The notes under the pieces are model-generated. The model ran no database searches. It was not told the DNA's origin and worked only from the letters and a program-made list of their open reading frames with translations. The position numbers and the translations under genes are program-made. A stretch of DNA of 64,000 bases from contig NZ_CAAJGK010000022.1 in NCBI RefSeq assembly GCF_900996245.1, positions 124,001 through 188,000 on the forward strand, given 5' to 3'. How positions within the stretch are numbered: the first letter of the stretch is position 1; each line of letters begins with the position of its first letter. Of this stretch, positions 44,155 through 51,795 are shown piece after piece. The stretch is from Paraburkholderia sp. BCC1886. GTDB lineage: Bacteria; Pseudomonadota; Gammaproteobacteria; Burkholderiales; Burkholderiaceae.

Positions 44155-44754
44155 CTAACTTCGCATCGTGCCGGTTCTCACGATTTCGTCGGCTACGTTT
44201 TCGATCAATGCCTGGTTGTTGCGCGCCTGCGAGCACAACACTTTATAAGCTTCGTCGCCGGAAAGTTGTCGTGTCTTCATGATGATCGATTTGGCGAGTT
44301 CGATGGTTCTCTGTTTGCCGGCCTTCTGCTCCGCGCGATGAATGAACTGTTGCAGAGACTTGTGCTTCTTGTGCTGCGCAATCGTGACCGCAATGGCAGT
44401 GAGTACGCCGGAGGAGCGCACGGGTGACGAGATCACGCTAAACGCATTCAGTTGCATGACGGCTTCTATCAGGACCGGGTTCTCGTAGGTCAGCACGGGA
44501 ATGATGGGTGGCGCGTTGTCGTCGTCGAGCCATTCATGATGGTAAGAGGCCGTTTGCGGCGCGACCGACATGATGACGAGATCGATGGAATGAAGTTCGG
44601 CGTCGAGATTCGGCCAGCACACCCGGACCTTGCAGCCGATCCGCTTCAGATGTCCGAGCAGTTCGATCCGATCCTGGTCTGGCGGGTGAAGCACCGCGAT
44701 CCGCAAGGATCGTATGTCCTGCAAAGATTGCGGCGTAGGCGGGCTGCGCGTCAT
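44155..44754 (-). CDS. amiR: AmiR-type ANTAR-domain antiterminator, copy 2
   Basis: 199 residues. The N-terminal receiver-like domain (IRSLRIAVLHPPDQDRIELLGHLKRIGCKV) lacks the phosphoacceptor site, as in AmiR. The C-terminal ANTAR domain reads KQRTIELAKSIIMKTRQLSGDEAYKVLCSQARNNQALIENVADEIV. The start overlaps the amiC stop (ATGA), the classic amiC-amiR arrangement, where AmiC holds AmiR inactive until an amide binds. Likely targets are the leader hairpins at 30872, 43907 and 46233. Confidence 0.92.
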   Translation of the reverse strand: MTRSPPTPQSLQDIRSLRIAVLHPPDQDRIELLGHLKRIGCKVRVCWPNLDAELHSIDLVIMSVAPQTASYHHEWLDDDNAPPIIPVLTYENPVLIEAVMQLNAFSVISSPVRSSGVLTAIAVTIAQHKKHKSLQQFIHRAEQKAGKQRTIELAKSIIMKTRQLSGDEAYKVLCSQARNNQALIENVADEIVRTGTMRS

Positions 44755-45926
44755 GACCAGCTTCCCGCAACGGCGCTCAGGCCGTGCTCGGAAGGACCGC
44801 CGCCGGCAGGCGTATGGGCGATGACGAATGGATCGGCCCGCAGGACCTCGGGCATCGACCTGACGATATCGAACTGTCCGCTCGAATTGGCCCGCCCGAT
44901 TCGCGTGTGAAGATACGCATGATGGTTCTCTTCGTCCATCCGCACGCGGCCTTGTGGCGCGTCGAACTCCATGCCGGGAATCGCGCGCAACAGCGAGACC
45001 GGGTCGTCGCTGCCCATCATGCGCATGGCGTTCGCGAGAATATGCATCTGGAAGTACGCGGCTTCCCAGCACATGTTGGTCACGGCGTCGCGGCCCATGA
45101 AACGGCGGTAATTCTCGAGGCACTGGCGGTTGGTCTGAGTATCGACCGACTGGAAATACGAGGCCGAAGTGAAATGGCCTTCGCCGAGGTCCGCGCCCAT
45201 TGCGGCAATTTCGGCTTCGGAAGTCGTGACGCTCGCGATTGGCGTGACGCGCGGGTTAAGGCCGCTCTTCGCGAAACTGCGGTACAGGTGTTCGACGCCG
45301 ACGCCCACGACGGTGGAGAACACGAAGTCCGGTGAAAGCAGGGCGATGCGTTCCGCGATGGCGCGATAGTGGTCTTCGCTGGCGTCGAGCGGTACGTAGG
45401 TTTCTTCTACGGTCTCGCCGCCGCGCTCGAACACGAAGTCCTTCATGATGCGATTGGTTTCGTAAGGGTAGATGTAATCCGAACCAATCATGAATACCCG
45501 TGAGCCGAACTTCTCCAGCATGTAATCGGCGAGCGGCACGCAGGTCTGGTTGGGCAGCGTGCCGGTACAGAAGACATTGCGGCTGTATTCGAAACCTTCG
45601 TAGAGCGTGGGGTAGAAGAGCAGGGCGTTATGGCGTTCGACGACGGGGATGACCAGCTTTCTGCCGCTCGACATATAGCAGCCCATGATGAGCCGCACGC
45701 CTTTGTCGACGATCAGATCTTCCGCCATGGTGGCGTAATTCGCCGCGATCGAGCCGGGGTCGCGCACATGAAGCTGGATTTCCCGGCCGTTGATGCCGCC
45801 CGCCCGATTGATTTCGTCGACAGCGAATAGCGTGGCGCTTTGCTGCGATGCTTCGATGAGACCTGTCACACCAGTGGTGGAATACAGCACGCCGATCTTG
45901 ACGGGTTCACTTCTGGGTAAAGACAT
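44751..45926 (-). CDS. amiC: AmiC-like amide sensor (cytoplasmic periplasmic-binding-protein fold)
   Basis: 391 residues from the ATG at 45926 (AGGA upstream), with no signal peptide, so it stays in the cytoplasm. Type I binding-protein fold related to UrtA: VKIGVLYSTTGVTGLIEASQQSATLFAVDEINRAGGING, GCYMSSGRKLVIPVVERHNALLFYPTLYEG. In Pseudomonas, AmiC binds short amides and releases AmiR. Its resemblance to the transporter's own binding protein (46341) suggests it senses the same compounds. Confidence 0.9.
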   Translation of the reverse strand: MSLPRSEPVKIGVLYSTTGVTGLIEASQQSATLFAVDEINRAGGINGREIQLHVRDPGSIAANYATMAEDLIVDKGVRLIMGCYMSSGRKLVIPVVERHNALLFYPTLYEGFEYSRNVFCTGTLPNQTCVPLADYMLEKFGSRVFMIGSDYIYPYETNRIMKDFVFERGGETVEETYVPLDASEDHYRAIAERIALLSPDFVFSTVVGVGVEHLYRSFAKSGLNPRVTPIASVTTSEAEIAAMGADLGEGHFTSASYFQSVDTQTNRQCLENYRRFMGRDAVTNMCWEAAYFQMHILANAMRMMGSDDPVSLLRAIPGMEFDAPQGRVRMDEENHHAYLHTRIGRANSSGQFDIVRSMPEVLRADPFVIAHTPAGGGPSEHGLSAVAGSWS

Positions 45927-46002
45927 ATTGGTTTTCCTGTGACGCCGATGCGTTTGCCATGACGATTCACTCACCCAGACTTGTGCGTGCAGGTCGGGCC
46001 GC

Positions 46003-46017
46003 GCACAAACGCCGTGC
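46003..46017. promoter_or_regulatory. NtrC-like enhancer site between amiC and urtA
   Basis: GCACAAACGCCGTGC fits GCAC-N7-GTGC exactly, about 140 bp upstream of the urtA sigma-54 promoter and 77 bp from the amiC start, so it may serve both. It overlaps a longer TTGTGCG/CGCACAA inverted repeat (45981-46008). Confidence 0.6.
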
Positions 46018-46155
46018 ATGTCTGCTACATCTTGGCGTGTGGTGCGGCGATCTGAACGAGTTTCACAAGCCGCTATTCGATGAGGGCATCGTGATTGAAT
46101 CCATATATAAGGCGATGCCAGCGAATCGACGGATATCGACGAACGACCCGTAATT

Positions 46156-46171
46156 TGGCATGGACCTTGCT
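46156..46171 (+). promoter_or_regulatory. Sigma-54 promoter of urtAB-amidase
   Basis: TGGCATGGACCTTGCT, with GG and GC ten bases apart. The predicted start near 46182 is about 50 nt before the ANTAR hairpin, as in the urtC leader. Confidence 0.78.
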
Positions 46172-46232
46172 CTTCTACACTCGTGGTCAGCAGCAGCACG
46201 CCAGTCCTGCACAACGATCATAGTGAATTCCG

Positions 46233-46260
46233 CCGCGTCTGACAAAGGTGTCATATACGG
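46233..46260 (+). promoter_or_regulatory. ANTAR-target hairpin P1 in the urtA leader (copy B)
   Basis: Inner arms TGAC/GTCA with hexaloop AAAGGT (A1, G4), extended by a weaker outer stem (CCG/CGG plus T-A and G-T pairs) around two mismatches. GGCCAAAAAGCCCG follows, identical to copies A and C. Confidence 0.75.
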
Positions 46261-46271
46261 CAAAGGCCAAA

Positions 46272-46313
46272 AAGCCCGCCAGCTAAGTTCGACTTGGCTG
46301 CGGGCTTTTTTTT
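46272..46313 (+). terminator. Leader terminator before urtA
   Basis: Left arm AAGCCCGCCAGCTAAG (46272-46287) pairs with CTTGGCTGCGGGCTT (46293-46307), with one bulged C and a TTCGA loop, then T8. It stands 28 bp before the urtA start. Confidence 0.88.
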
Positions 46314-46340
46314 GTCTGAAACTTTCTCGATGAAGGCAAC

Positions 46341-47534
46341 ATGAAAAATTCTCGCCGCGACTTTTTGAAGCAAGCCGTTGCTGCAACTGCCGCTACCGCA
46401 CTGCCGGGTTCGTTGATGCTGGGTGCGTCCGCGGCCAATGCCGCGGAGTCGATCAAGGTCGGCATCCTGCATTCGCTGACAGGCACGATTGCGATTGCCG
46501 AGGCACATGTGGTCGACGCGGAAAAGCTCGCTATCGACGAAATCAATGCGGCTGGTGGCGTGATGGGCCGGCAGATTACACCGATCGTCGAAGACGGTGC
46601 GAGCGACTGGCCGACCTTCGCGGAAAAAGCCCAGAAGCTGGTGGAAAGTGACAAGGTCGCCGCCGTGTTCGGCTGCTATACGTCGGCGTCGCGTAAAGCG
46701 GTGTTGCCCGTTTTCGAGCGTTATAACGGACTGCTCTACTATCCGACGTATTACGAAGGCCTGGAGATGTCGAAGAACATCATGTACACCGGGCAGGAAG
46801 CAACACAGCAAACCATTCCCGCGGTGAACTGGGCGGCAAAGAATAAAGGCAAGAAGTTTTATCTGATCGGCTCCGACTATATCTGGCCGCGCACCACCAA
46901 CCGCATCGCCAAGGCCGCCATTGCAAAAGCAGGCGGTACGGTACTCGGCGAAGATTACTTCCCGCTCGGCGCCACCGAGTTCTCCTCCGTCATCAACAAG
47001 ATCAAGGCCGCGAAGCCGGACGTGATTCTCTCGACGATCGTCGGCGGTTCGAATGTCGCGTTCTACAAGCAGCTCAATTCAGTGGGTATCACCGGGAAGA
47101 ACCAGGCGATCATGGCGCTCGCCGTGACCGAAGAAGAAGCCATTGGTATCGGCAAGGACAACCTGGTCGGCGTTTACTCGAGCATGGGATATTTCCAGAG
47201 CGAAAAGAACCCGCAGAACGAGAAGTTCGTGAAGGCATTCAAGGCAAAGTACGGCCAGGACCGTGTGCTCGGCGACACGCTCGAAGCGGCCTACACCGCG
47301 GTTTATCTGTGGAAGCTGGCAGTCGAAAAAGCGCAGAGTACCGACGTCGCCAAAGTTGTGGCGGCCTCGTCCGGGCTTGCGTGGAGCGCGCCGGAAGGCG
47401 ACGTGCATTTCCATGTGAGCAATCACCATTTGTGGAAGCACTCGCTTATCGGCATGTTCCGGCCTGACGGGCAGGTGGATATCGTGTACGAGTCGCCGTT
47501 GATCGAACCGAATCCTTTTCCGAAGCTCGGCTAA
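46341..47534 (+). CDS. urtA: Urea/short-chain amide ABC transporter substrate-binding protein (UrtA/FmdD-like)
   Basis: 397 residues with a textbook Tat signal SRRDFLKQAVAATAAT and cleavage near ASAANAAES. The mature protein is UrtA-like: IKVGILHSLTGTIAIAEAHVVDAEKLAIDEINAAGG, AAVFGCYTSASRKAVLPVFERYNGLLYYPTYYEG and FYLIGSDYIWPRTTN. Binds urea or short amides in the periplasm for the UrtBC channel. The ATPases and UrtC are encoded 15 kb upstream under the same type of control. Confidence 0.88.
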   Translation: MKNSRRDFLKQAVAATAATALPGSLMLGASAANAAESIKVGILHSLTGTIAIAEAHVVDAEKLAIDEINAAGGVMGRQITPIVEDGASDWPTFAEKAQKLVESDKVAAVFGCYTSASRKAVLPVFERYNGLLYYPTYYEGLEMSKNIMYTGQEATQQTIPAVNWAAKNKGKKFYLIGSDYIWPRTTNRIAKAAIAKAGGTVLGEDYFPLGATEFSSVINKIKAAKPDVILSTIVGGSNVAFYKQLNSVGITGKNQAIMALAVTEEEAIGIGKDNLVGVYSSMGYFQSEKNPQNEKFVKAFKAKYGQDRVLGDTLEAAYTAVYLWKLAVEKAQSTDVAKVVAASSGLAWSAPEGDVHFHVSNHHLWKHSLIGMFRPDGQVDIVYESPLIEPNPFPKLG

Positions 47535-47610
47535 ACGCAGTTCTCTCGCGCGGCCAGGCATCGTGCACGCCGGTCGCGCGTCCGCGACATTTCACCGACA
47601 AGGTCGCCAC

Positions 47611-48513
47611 ATGACTCTCGATGTCTTTCTCGTACAGGTATTCAACGGCCTGTCGCTATTCACGGTGCTCGCGCTAATGGCGGTGGGACTCGCTATCGTG
47701 TTCGGGCTGATGGGCGTGATCAATATGGCGCACGGCGAGTTGATGGCGCTCGGCGCCTATATGACCTATGTCACGTCCGTCGTCTTTCAGCGCTTTGCAC
47801 CGTCGTTGATGGGTGTTTATTTCCTGGTCGGCATCGTGGTGGCTTTCGTCGTCACGGCGGCGGTCGGCTTCGTACTCGAGCGGGTGATGATCCGGCGGCT
47901 CTATCACCGGCCACTGGATACGATGCTCGCGACCTGGGGTCTATCGCTCGTGCTGCAACAGGTATACCGCCAGGTGTTCGGACCGATCGACGTCAGCGTG
48001 CCGACCGTGAGCTGGCTGAAGGGCGCGTGGAACGTCACGCCGAACATCGGTCTGCCGCTGAGCCGCATCTTCATTCTGTTCCTCACGCTGGCCGTGGCGC
48101 TGGCGGTCTATCTATTCCTGTTTCGCAGTCGCTGGGGCCTGCGGATCCGCTCGGTCATGCAGAACCGTGCGATGGCGGGCGCCGCCGGTATCGATACGGA
48201 GCGCGTCGACGCCGTGACCTTCGCAGTCGGCTGCGGTCTGGCCGGCATCGCCGGCAGCGCGTTGACGATGCTCGCCTCGACCGGCCCGGTGACGGGGCAG
48301 CAATACATCGTCGATACCTTCGTGGTGGTGGTGTTCGGCGGAATCGAAAGTTTGCTGGGCACCTTCCTGTCGGCGTTTGCAATCGGTCAGCTTCAGTCGA
48401 TGTTCGAACTGCTGCTGAGTGGATCGATGGCGAAAGCGACCATTCTTCTGCTCGTGATCGTTGCGTTGTACTTCCGCCCGCAGGGTCTGTTCGCACTCAA
48501 ACTAAGGCGTTGA
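47611..48513 (+). CDS. urtB: Urea/amide ABC transporter permease (UrtB-like)
   Basis: 300 residues from the ATG at 47611 (AAGGT upstream; a GTG at 47563 is less likely). LivH/UrtB-type permease with about eight helices: VQVFNGLSLFTVLALMAVGLAIVFGLMGVINMAHGELMALGAY and MIRRLYHRPLDTMLATWGLSLVLQQVYRQVFG. The PLDTMLATWGLSL motif is typical of UrtB. Pairs with UrtC (31032). Confidence 0.88.
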   Translation: MTLDVFLVQVFNGLSLFTVLALMAVGLAIVFGLMGVINMAHGELMALGAYMTYVTSVVFQRFAPSLMGVYFLVGIVVAFVVTAAVGFVLERVMIRRLYHRPLDTMLATWGLSLVLQQVYRQVFGPIDVSVPTVSWLKGAWNVTPNIGLPLSRIFILFLTLAVALAVYLFLFRSRWGLRIRSVMQNRAMAGAAGIDTERVDAVTFAVGCGLAGIAGSALTMLASTGPVTGQQYIVDTFVVVVFGGIESLLGTFLSAFAIGQLQSMFELLLSGSMAKATILLLVIVALYFRPQGLFALKLRR

Positions 48514-48571
48514 AGCGAATGAAGACCGGCCGGCCCGTGTGATCGACCAGAAGAATTGAACGGAGTGCTAG

Positions 48572-50116
48572 ATGACGCAAGCTTTTGCAGCAACAGGTAT
48601 CGAGCTGGAAACGCTCACCGTGCAAACGGTGCAGGAAGGCTTCGCAAGCGGACGCTTTACTGCGGAATCGCTCGCTAAAGCCTGCTTCGAGCAGATCGAA
48701 GCGTATAACGGCCGCTACAACGCACTGATCTTTCTGAACCCGGCGGCACTCGACGACGCGCGCGAGATCGATCGTCGCCGTGCAGGGGGAGAAAAGCTCG
48801 GACCGCTGGCCGGCGTACCGGTAGTCATCAAGGATCCGATGGACATGGTGGGGTTTCCGACCACGGCCGGCTGGTCGCTGCTGTACAGCAAGACCGGCGG
48901 TGTCGATCTGATGCCCGCCACGGATGCGCCGGTCGTCGCGCGAATGCGTGCCGCCGGTACCATCATGCTCGGCAAGACCAACGTGCCGGTTTTGAGCCAT
49001 TCGGGCACGCATGCCGACGACAGCTGGGCCGGTCCCACGTTGAACGTCGTCTTGCCCGACCGCGTGCCGGGTGCGAGTAGTGCGGGAACGGCGGCCGCGG
49101 TCGCTTCGGCAATGGCCGTGCTGGGCCTCGCGGAAGAAACCGGTGGCTCGATTCAGAATCCGGCGTCGTCGCAGGATCTGGTCGGCATCAAGCCGACTAT
49201 CGGCCTCGTGCCGAATGCGGGCGTCGTGCCGCTATCGGGTAATCGCGACGTGGTGGGCCCGATTGCCCGCAATGTACGCGACGCGGCGCTCTGTCTCGAT
49301 GTACTCGCCGGTTATTCGTCGGAAGACCCGAAGACCCTGGCCTCGGTCGGTCACGAACCGGCGGGCGGCTACACGGCTGCACTGAGTGTCGACGCACTGG
49401 CCGGCAAGCGGATCGGCCTCTATGGGCCGGGCTGGCGCACGCAAGCCTTATCGGATGAAGCCACGCAACTCTACGCGCGTGCGCAGCAGGAATTGAAAGC
49501 CGCCGGGGCCGTGCTGGTCGACGATCCGTTTGCCGGAACCGCCTTTGCATCGCTACGCGAGCCGACTGCGCCGCTGGCGAATTTCGATGCGCGTGGGCTG
49601 GAGTCGATCCCTTACGACGTCGAGCAATATCTGAAGCGTCTCGGTCCGGATGCCGCCTTGAAAACCTTCGCGCAATTCGCCGCGGCCACCGCGCCGCAGA
49701 ATGCGTTCGGTCCAACGGGCGTGCTGAACTTCATGAACAGCTTGCCGGAGTTCGTCGCGGCGCTGGCCGATCCATCGAGTCCGCCCGATATCTCCGCGTT
49801 CATCGCACTCAAGTCGACGTACCTGAAGATCTTCGATACCGTGATGGCCGAACATCGGCTCGACGCGCTGGTGTTTCCGCAGATGCGCTGCGAATTGCCG
49901 CCATTCCAGGGCAAGGAAACGATTCAGGAAACGACAGTGGGGGAATTGAACATCGCAGGCTTGCCGGGCGTGACGGTGCCGGCGGGGTATTACGCGTCGG
50001 GCTCGCCCTTCGGCATTATCTTCGTGGGACGCCAATGGGACGAAGCGTCGTTGATCGCCATGGCTTACGCGTACGAACAGGCCACACTGCATCGCAAACC
50101 ACCCAAACTAGGTTAG
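48572..50116 (+). CDS. Amidase-signature family enzyme, third gene of the urtAB operon
   Basis: 514 residues. Catalytic Lys in VVIKDPMDMVGFPTTAGW. The Gly/Ser region is altered to PGASSAGTAAAVASA (usual GGSSGGS), which still supplies the cis-Ser, and the nucleophile is in EETGGSIQNPASS. Its place after the urea/amide importer suggests it hydrolyses an imported amide or allophanate-like compound, but no urea carboxylase is nearby. Clearly different from the 831-2246 amidase. Confidence 0.85.
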   Translation: MTQAFAATGIELETLTVQTVQEGFASGRFTAESLAKACFEQIEAYNGRYNALIFLNPAALDDAREIDRRRAGGEKLGPLAGVPVVIKDPMDMVGFPTTAGWSLLYSKTGGVDLMPATDAPVVARMRAAGTIMLGKTNVPVLSHSGTHADDSWAGPTLNVVLPDRVPGASSAGTAAAVASAMAVLGLAEETGGSIQNPASSQDLVGIKPTIGLVPNAGVVPLSGNRDVVGPIARNVRDAALCLDVLAGYSSEDPKTLASVGHEPAGGYTAALSVDALAGKRIGLYGPGWRTQALSDEATQLYARAQQELKAAGAVLVDDPFAGTAFASLREPTAPLANFDARGLESIPYDVEQYLKRLGPDAALKTFAQFAAATAPQNAFGPTGVLNFMNSLPEFVAALADPSSPPDISAFIALKSTYLKIFDTVMAEHRLDALVFPQMRCELPPFQGKETIQETTVGELNIAGLPGVTVPAGYYASGSPFGIIFVGRQWDEASLIAMAYAYEQATLHRKPPKLG

Positions 50117-50188
50117 CCAGATGCAAAGGCTCGCGACCGCGCATGACGCCAGTAGCGAGCCTTTCAATTTACCTGCAACACTTATTAC

Positions 50189-50518
50189 TTATTGACCGAA
50201 GTAGATCGACCGCGCAGTCGTGGTGTGTGCCGTGCTCACATGAAAGCGATGTCCGGCGGACGAGGAACCGTTGGCGACACCGCCGACGCCTGTCGTATCG
50301 CGTTCTGCAGCGACACGCGCTTCGGCGGCCTGGATGTTCTGCGGGTAATCCTCGGCATTGTTTGCTGCCGGGTTATAGCCGGCCTTTTCGAGTTGCGCCA
50401 GTTGGGCGCGGACTTCGGCGCGAGTGACGGGTTGACTGGTTTGATTCGATTGTGCGAACGAGGCGACGGGAGCGGCAAGAACGAGTGCAACAGCAACAGC
50501 CTTGATGAGCGAGTTCAT
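50189..50518 (-). CDS. DUF4148 small exported protein
   Basis: 109 residues with a signal peptide (AVAVALVLAAPVASFAQSN) and the DUF4148 core VTRAEVRAQLAQLEKAGYNPAANNAEDYPQNIQAAEARVA, common in Burkholderiales, often in many copies per genome. Periplasmic, function unknown. Preceded by GGAGG. A leader hairpin at 50556-50571 has the same hexaloop stem as the ANTAR-target hairpins. Confidence 0.88.
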   Translation of the reverse strand: MNSLIKAVAVALVLAAPVASFAQSNQTSQPVTRAEVRAQLAQLEKAGYNPAANNAEDYPQNIQAAEARVAAERDTTGVGGVANGSSSAGHRFHVSTAHTTTARSIYFGQ

Positions 50519-50555
50519 GATAACTACCTCCAGAGTTGTGTTTTATCCGGTGCTA

Positions 50556-50571
50556 CAGACACCTTTGTCTG
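50556..50571 (-). promoter_or_regulatory. Hairpin with AAAGGT hexaloop upstream of the DUF4148 gene
   Basis: On the minus strand, arms CAGAC/GTCTG enclose AAAGGT. The central 12 bases GACAAAGGTGTC are identical to the core of the urtA-leader hairpin. No GGCCAAAAAGCCCG and no terminator follow. Confidence 0.5.
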
Positions 50572-50683
50572 CAACCGATGAAACGCAGTCTAAGAGGCAG
50601 CGACTTAAGGGTAAATACTTAAGTCAAGACATGACTGTTGCTGTTAGCGCCCCAATGACGAATGCCGGAGCGCGAAGCGATGT

Positions 50684-51055
50684 TCAAAGCGTCTGGCGAA
50701 TCTGCTGCAATTCGAGGTTGCCGACGACCTCGTGATGATCGCGTCGCAATGCATGCATGCGGCGAAGTTGTCGAACCGTGGATCGTGCCGCGCGTGCCGC
50801 ACCGTATAACCATTCGATTGCGCCCGCTGCAAAGACCAGGAACAGCACACCGAGAATCAACGCATAGGCCGTCACGGACATGATCGCGTAACGCGAATTT
50901 TCATCGTTCATATGGTCCGCCCACAGATCGGGCAATTGCAGCAGCACATATCCTGTTGCGGCGGCTAAAGCTGTCCATAGCAGAAACACGGCAATCGAAA
51001 AGACGAAGTAGCAGAGATTGCGCGTGACTCCCCGTGCGGCATGTAGATAGCTCAT
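50684..51055 (-). CDS. Hypothetical two-helix membrane protein
   Basis: 123 residues from the ATG at 51055 (GGAG six bases upstream). Two clear transmembrane segments, NLCYFVFSIAVFLLWTALAAATGYVLLQL and IMSVTAYALILGVLFLVFAAGAIEWLYG, then a basic C-terminal tail (RSTVRQLRRMHALRRDHHEVV). Not recognised as a known family. It stands alone between the DUF4148 gene and the Lrp regulator; the roughly 120-170 bp gaps either side show no other gene. Confidence 0.7.
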   Translation of the reverse strand: MSYLHAARGVTRNLCYFVFSIAVFLLWTALAAATGYVLLQLPDLWADHMNDENSRYAIMSVTAYALILGVLFLVFAAGAIEWLYGAARAARSTVRQLRRMHALRRDHHEVVGNLELQQIRQTL

Positions 51056-51175
51056 GATCGACTCCAAGAAAGGGTTTCCCGGTGTAGTTGCCGATGCAAC
51101 CGCCCCTGATGTCTTGATTACGGCAGGGCGAAACGGGGACTTGATATCGAACAGACGCTTTAAATGGGATTTTTT

Positions 51176-51649
51176 TTAATCCGCCGCGGTACGCACCGGC
51201 AGCGCCGTCTTGTACACCGTGCGCCGCAACGCCACCGACGTATTGATATCGCGTACGCCGTCGATTTTCGTCAGCCGCGTCATGACGAATCGCTCGATGC
51301 CGGAGATGTCCGGCGCCACCACGCGCAGCATGTAATCGAAAGCGCCGGTCATCAGATAGCACTCCATCACCTCCTCGCATTTCGCAATGGCGCGCTCGAA
51401 AGCGGCGAGCCGCGATTCGGTTTTCTTCTCTATCGCAACGGACACGTACGCATTGACCGGGAAGCCCGCCTTCTCCTGATCGAGCAGGGTCACGTACTGC
51501 GTGATGACGCCTTGCTCTTCGAGCAGGCGGATGCGCCGGTAGAACGGCGACAGCGAGAGTCCGACGTTCTCCGCGAGGTCGCTCGCCCTGGTATGAGCGT
51601 CGTGTTGCAGGTCGTTGAGAATGCGAACATCGATACGATCGAACTTCAT
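51176..51649 (-). CDS. Lrp/AsnC-family transcriptional regulator
   Basis: 157 residues from the ATG at 51649. N-terminal helix-turn-helix (FDRIDVRILNDLQHDAHTRASDLAENVGLSLSPFYRRIRLLEEQGVI) and a C-terminal RAM/effector domain (AYVSVAIEKKTESRLAAFERAIAKCEEVMECYLMTGAFDYMLRVV). Divergent from the indolepyruvate oxidoreductase gene, so it probably controls that gene in response to aromatic or branched amino acids. A longer N-terminus from 51727 is possible but not typical. Confidence 0.92.
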   Translation of the reverse strand: MKFDRIDVRILNDLQHDAHTRASDLAENVGLSLSPFYRRIRLLEEQGVITQYVTLLDQEKAGFPVNAYVSVAIEKKTESRLAAFERAIAKCEEVMECYLMTGAFDYMLRVVAPDISGIERFVMTRLTKIDGVRDINTSVALRRTVYKTALPVRTAAD

Positions 51650-51795
51650 TGGCAGGAATTCCCAAATGAACGAGCCGTTTATGAATTTTTTGCTAAACGG
51701 ACGATAAATGATGGCCAACTTTGGCACAAGTCATTTTCATTGACTGCTTAAACTGAGGGCACGAACCCACAGAAAAAACAGCAGGAGACAACGCG

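Noticed and set aside
45926..46003. A sigma-54 promoter for amiC on the minus strand
   Set aside because: No GG-N10-GC element with acceptable flanks was found in the correct orientation, so the amiC promoter remains unassigned.
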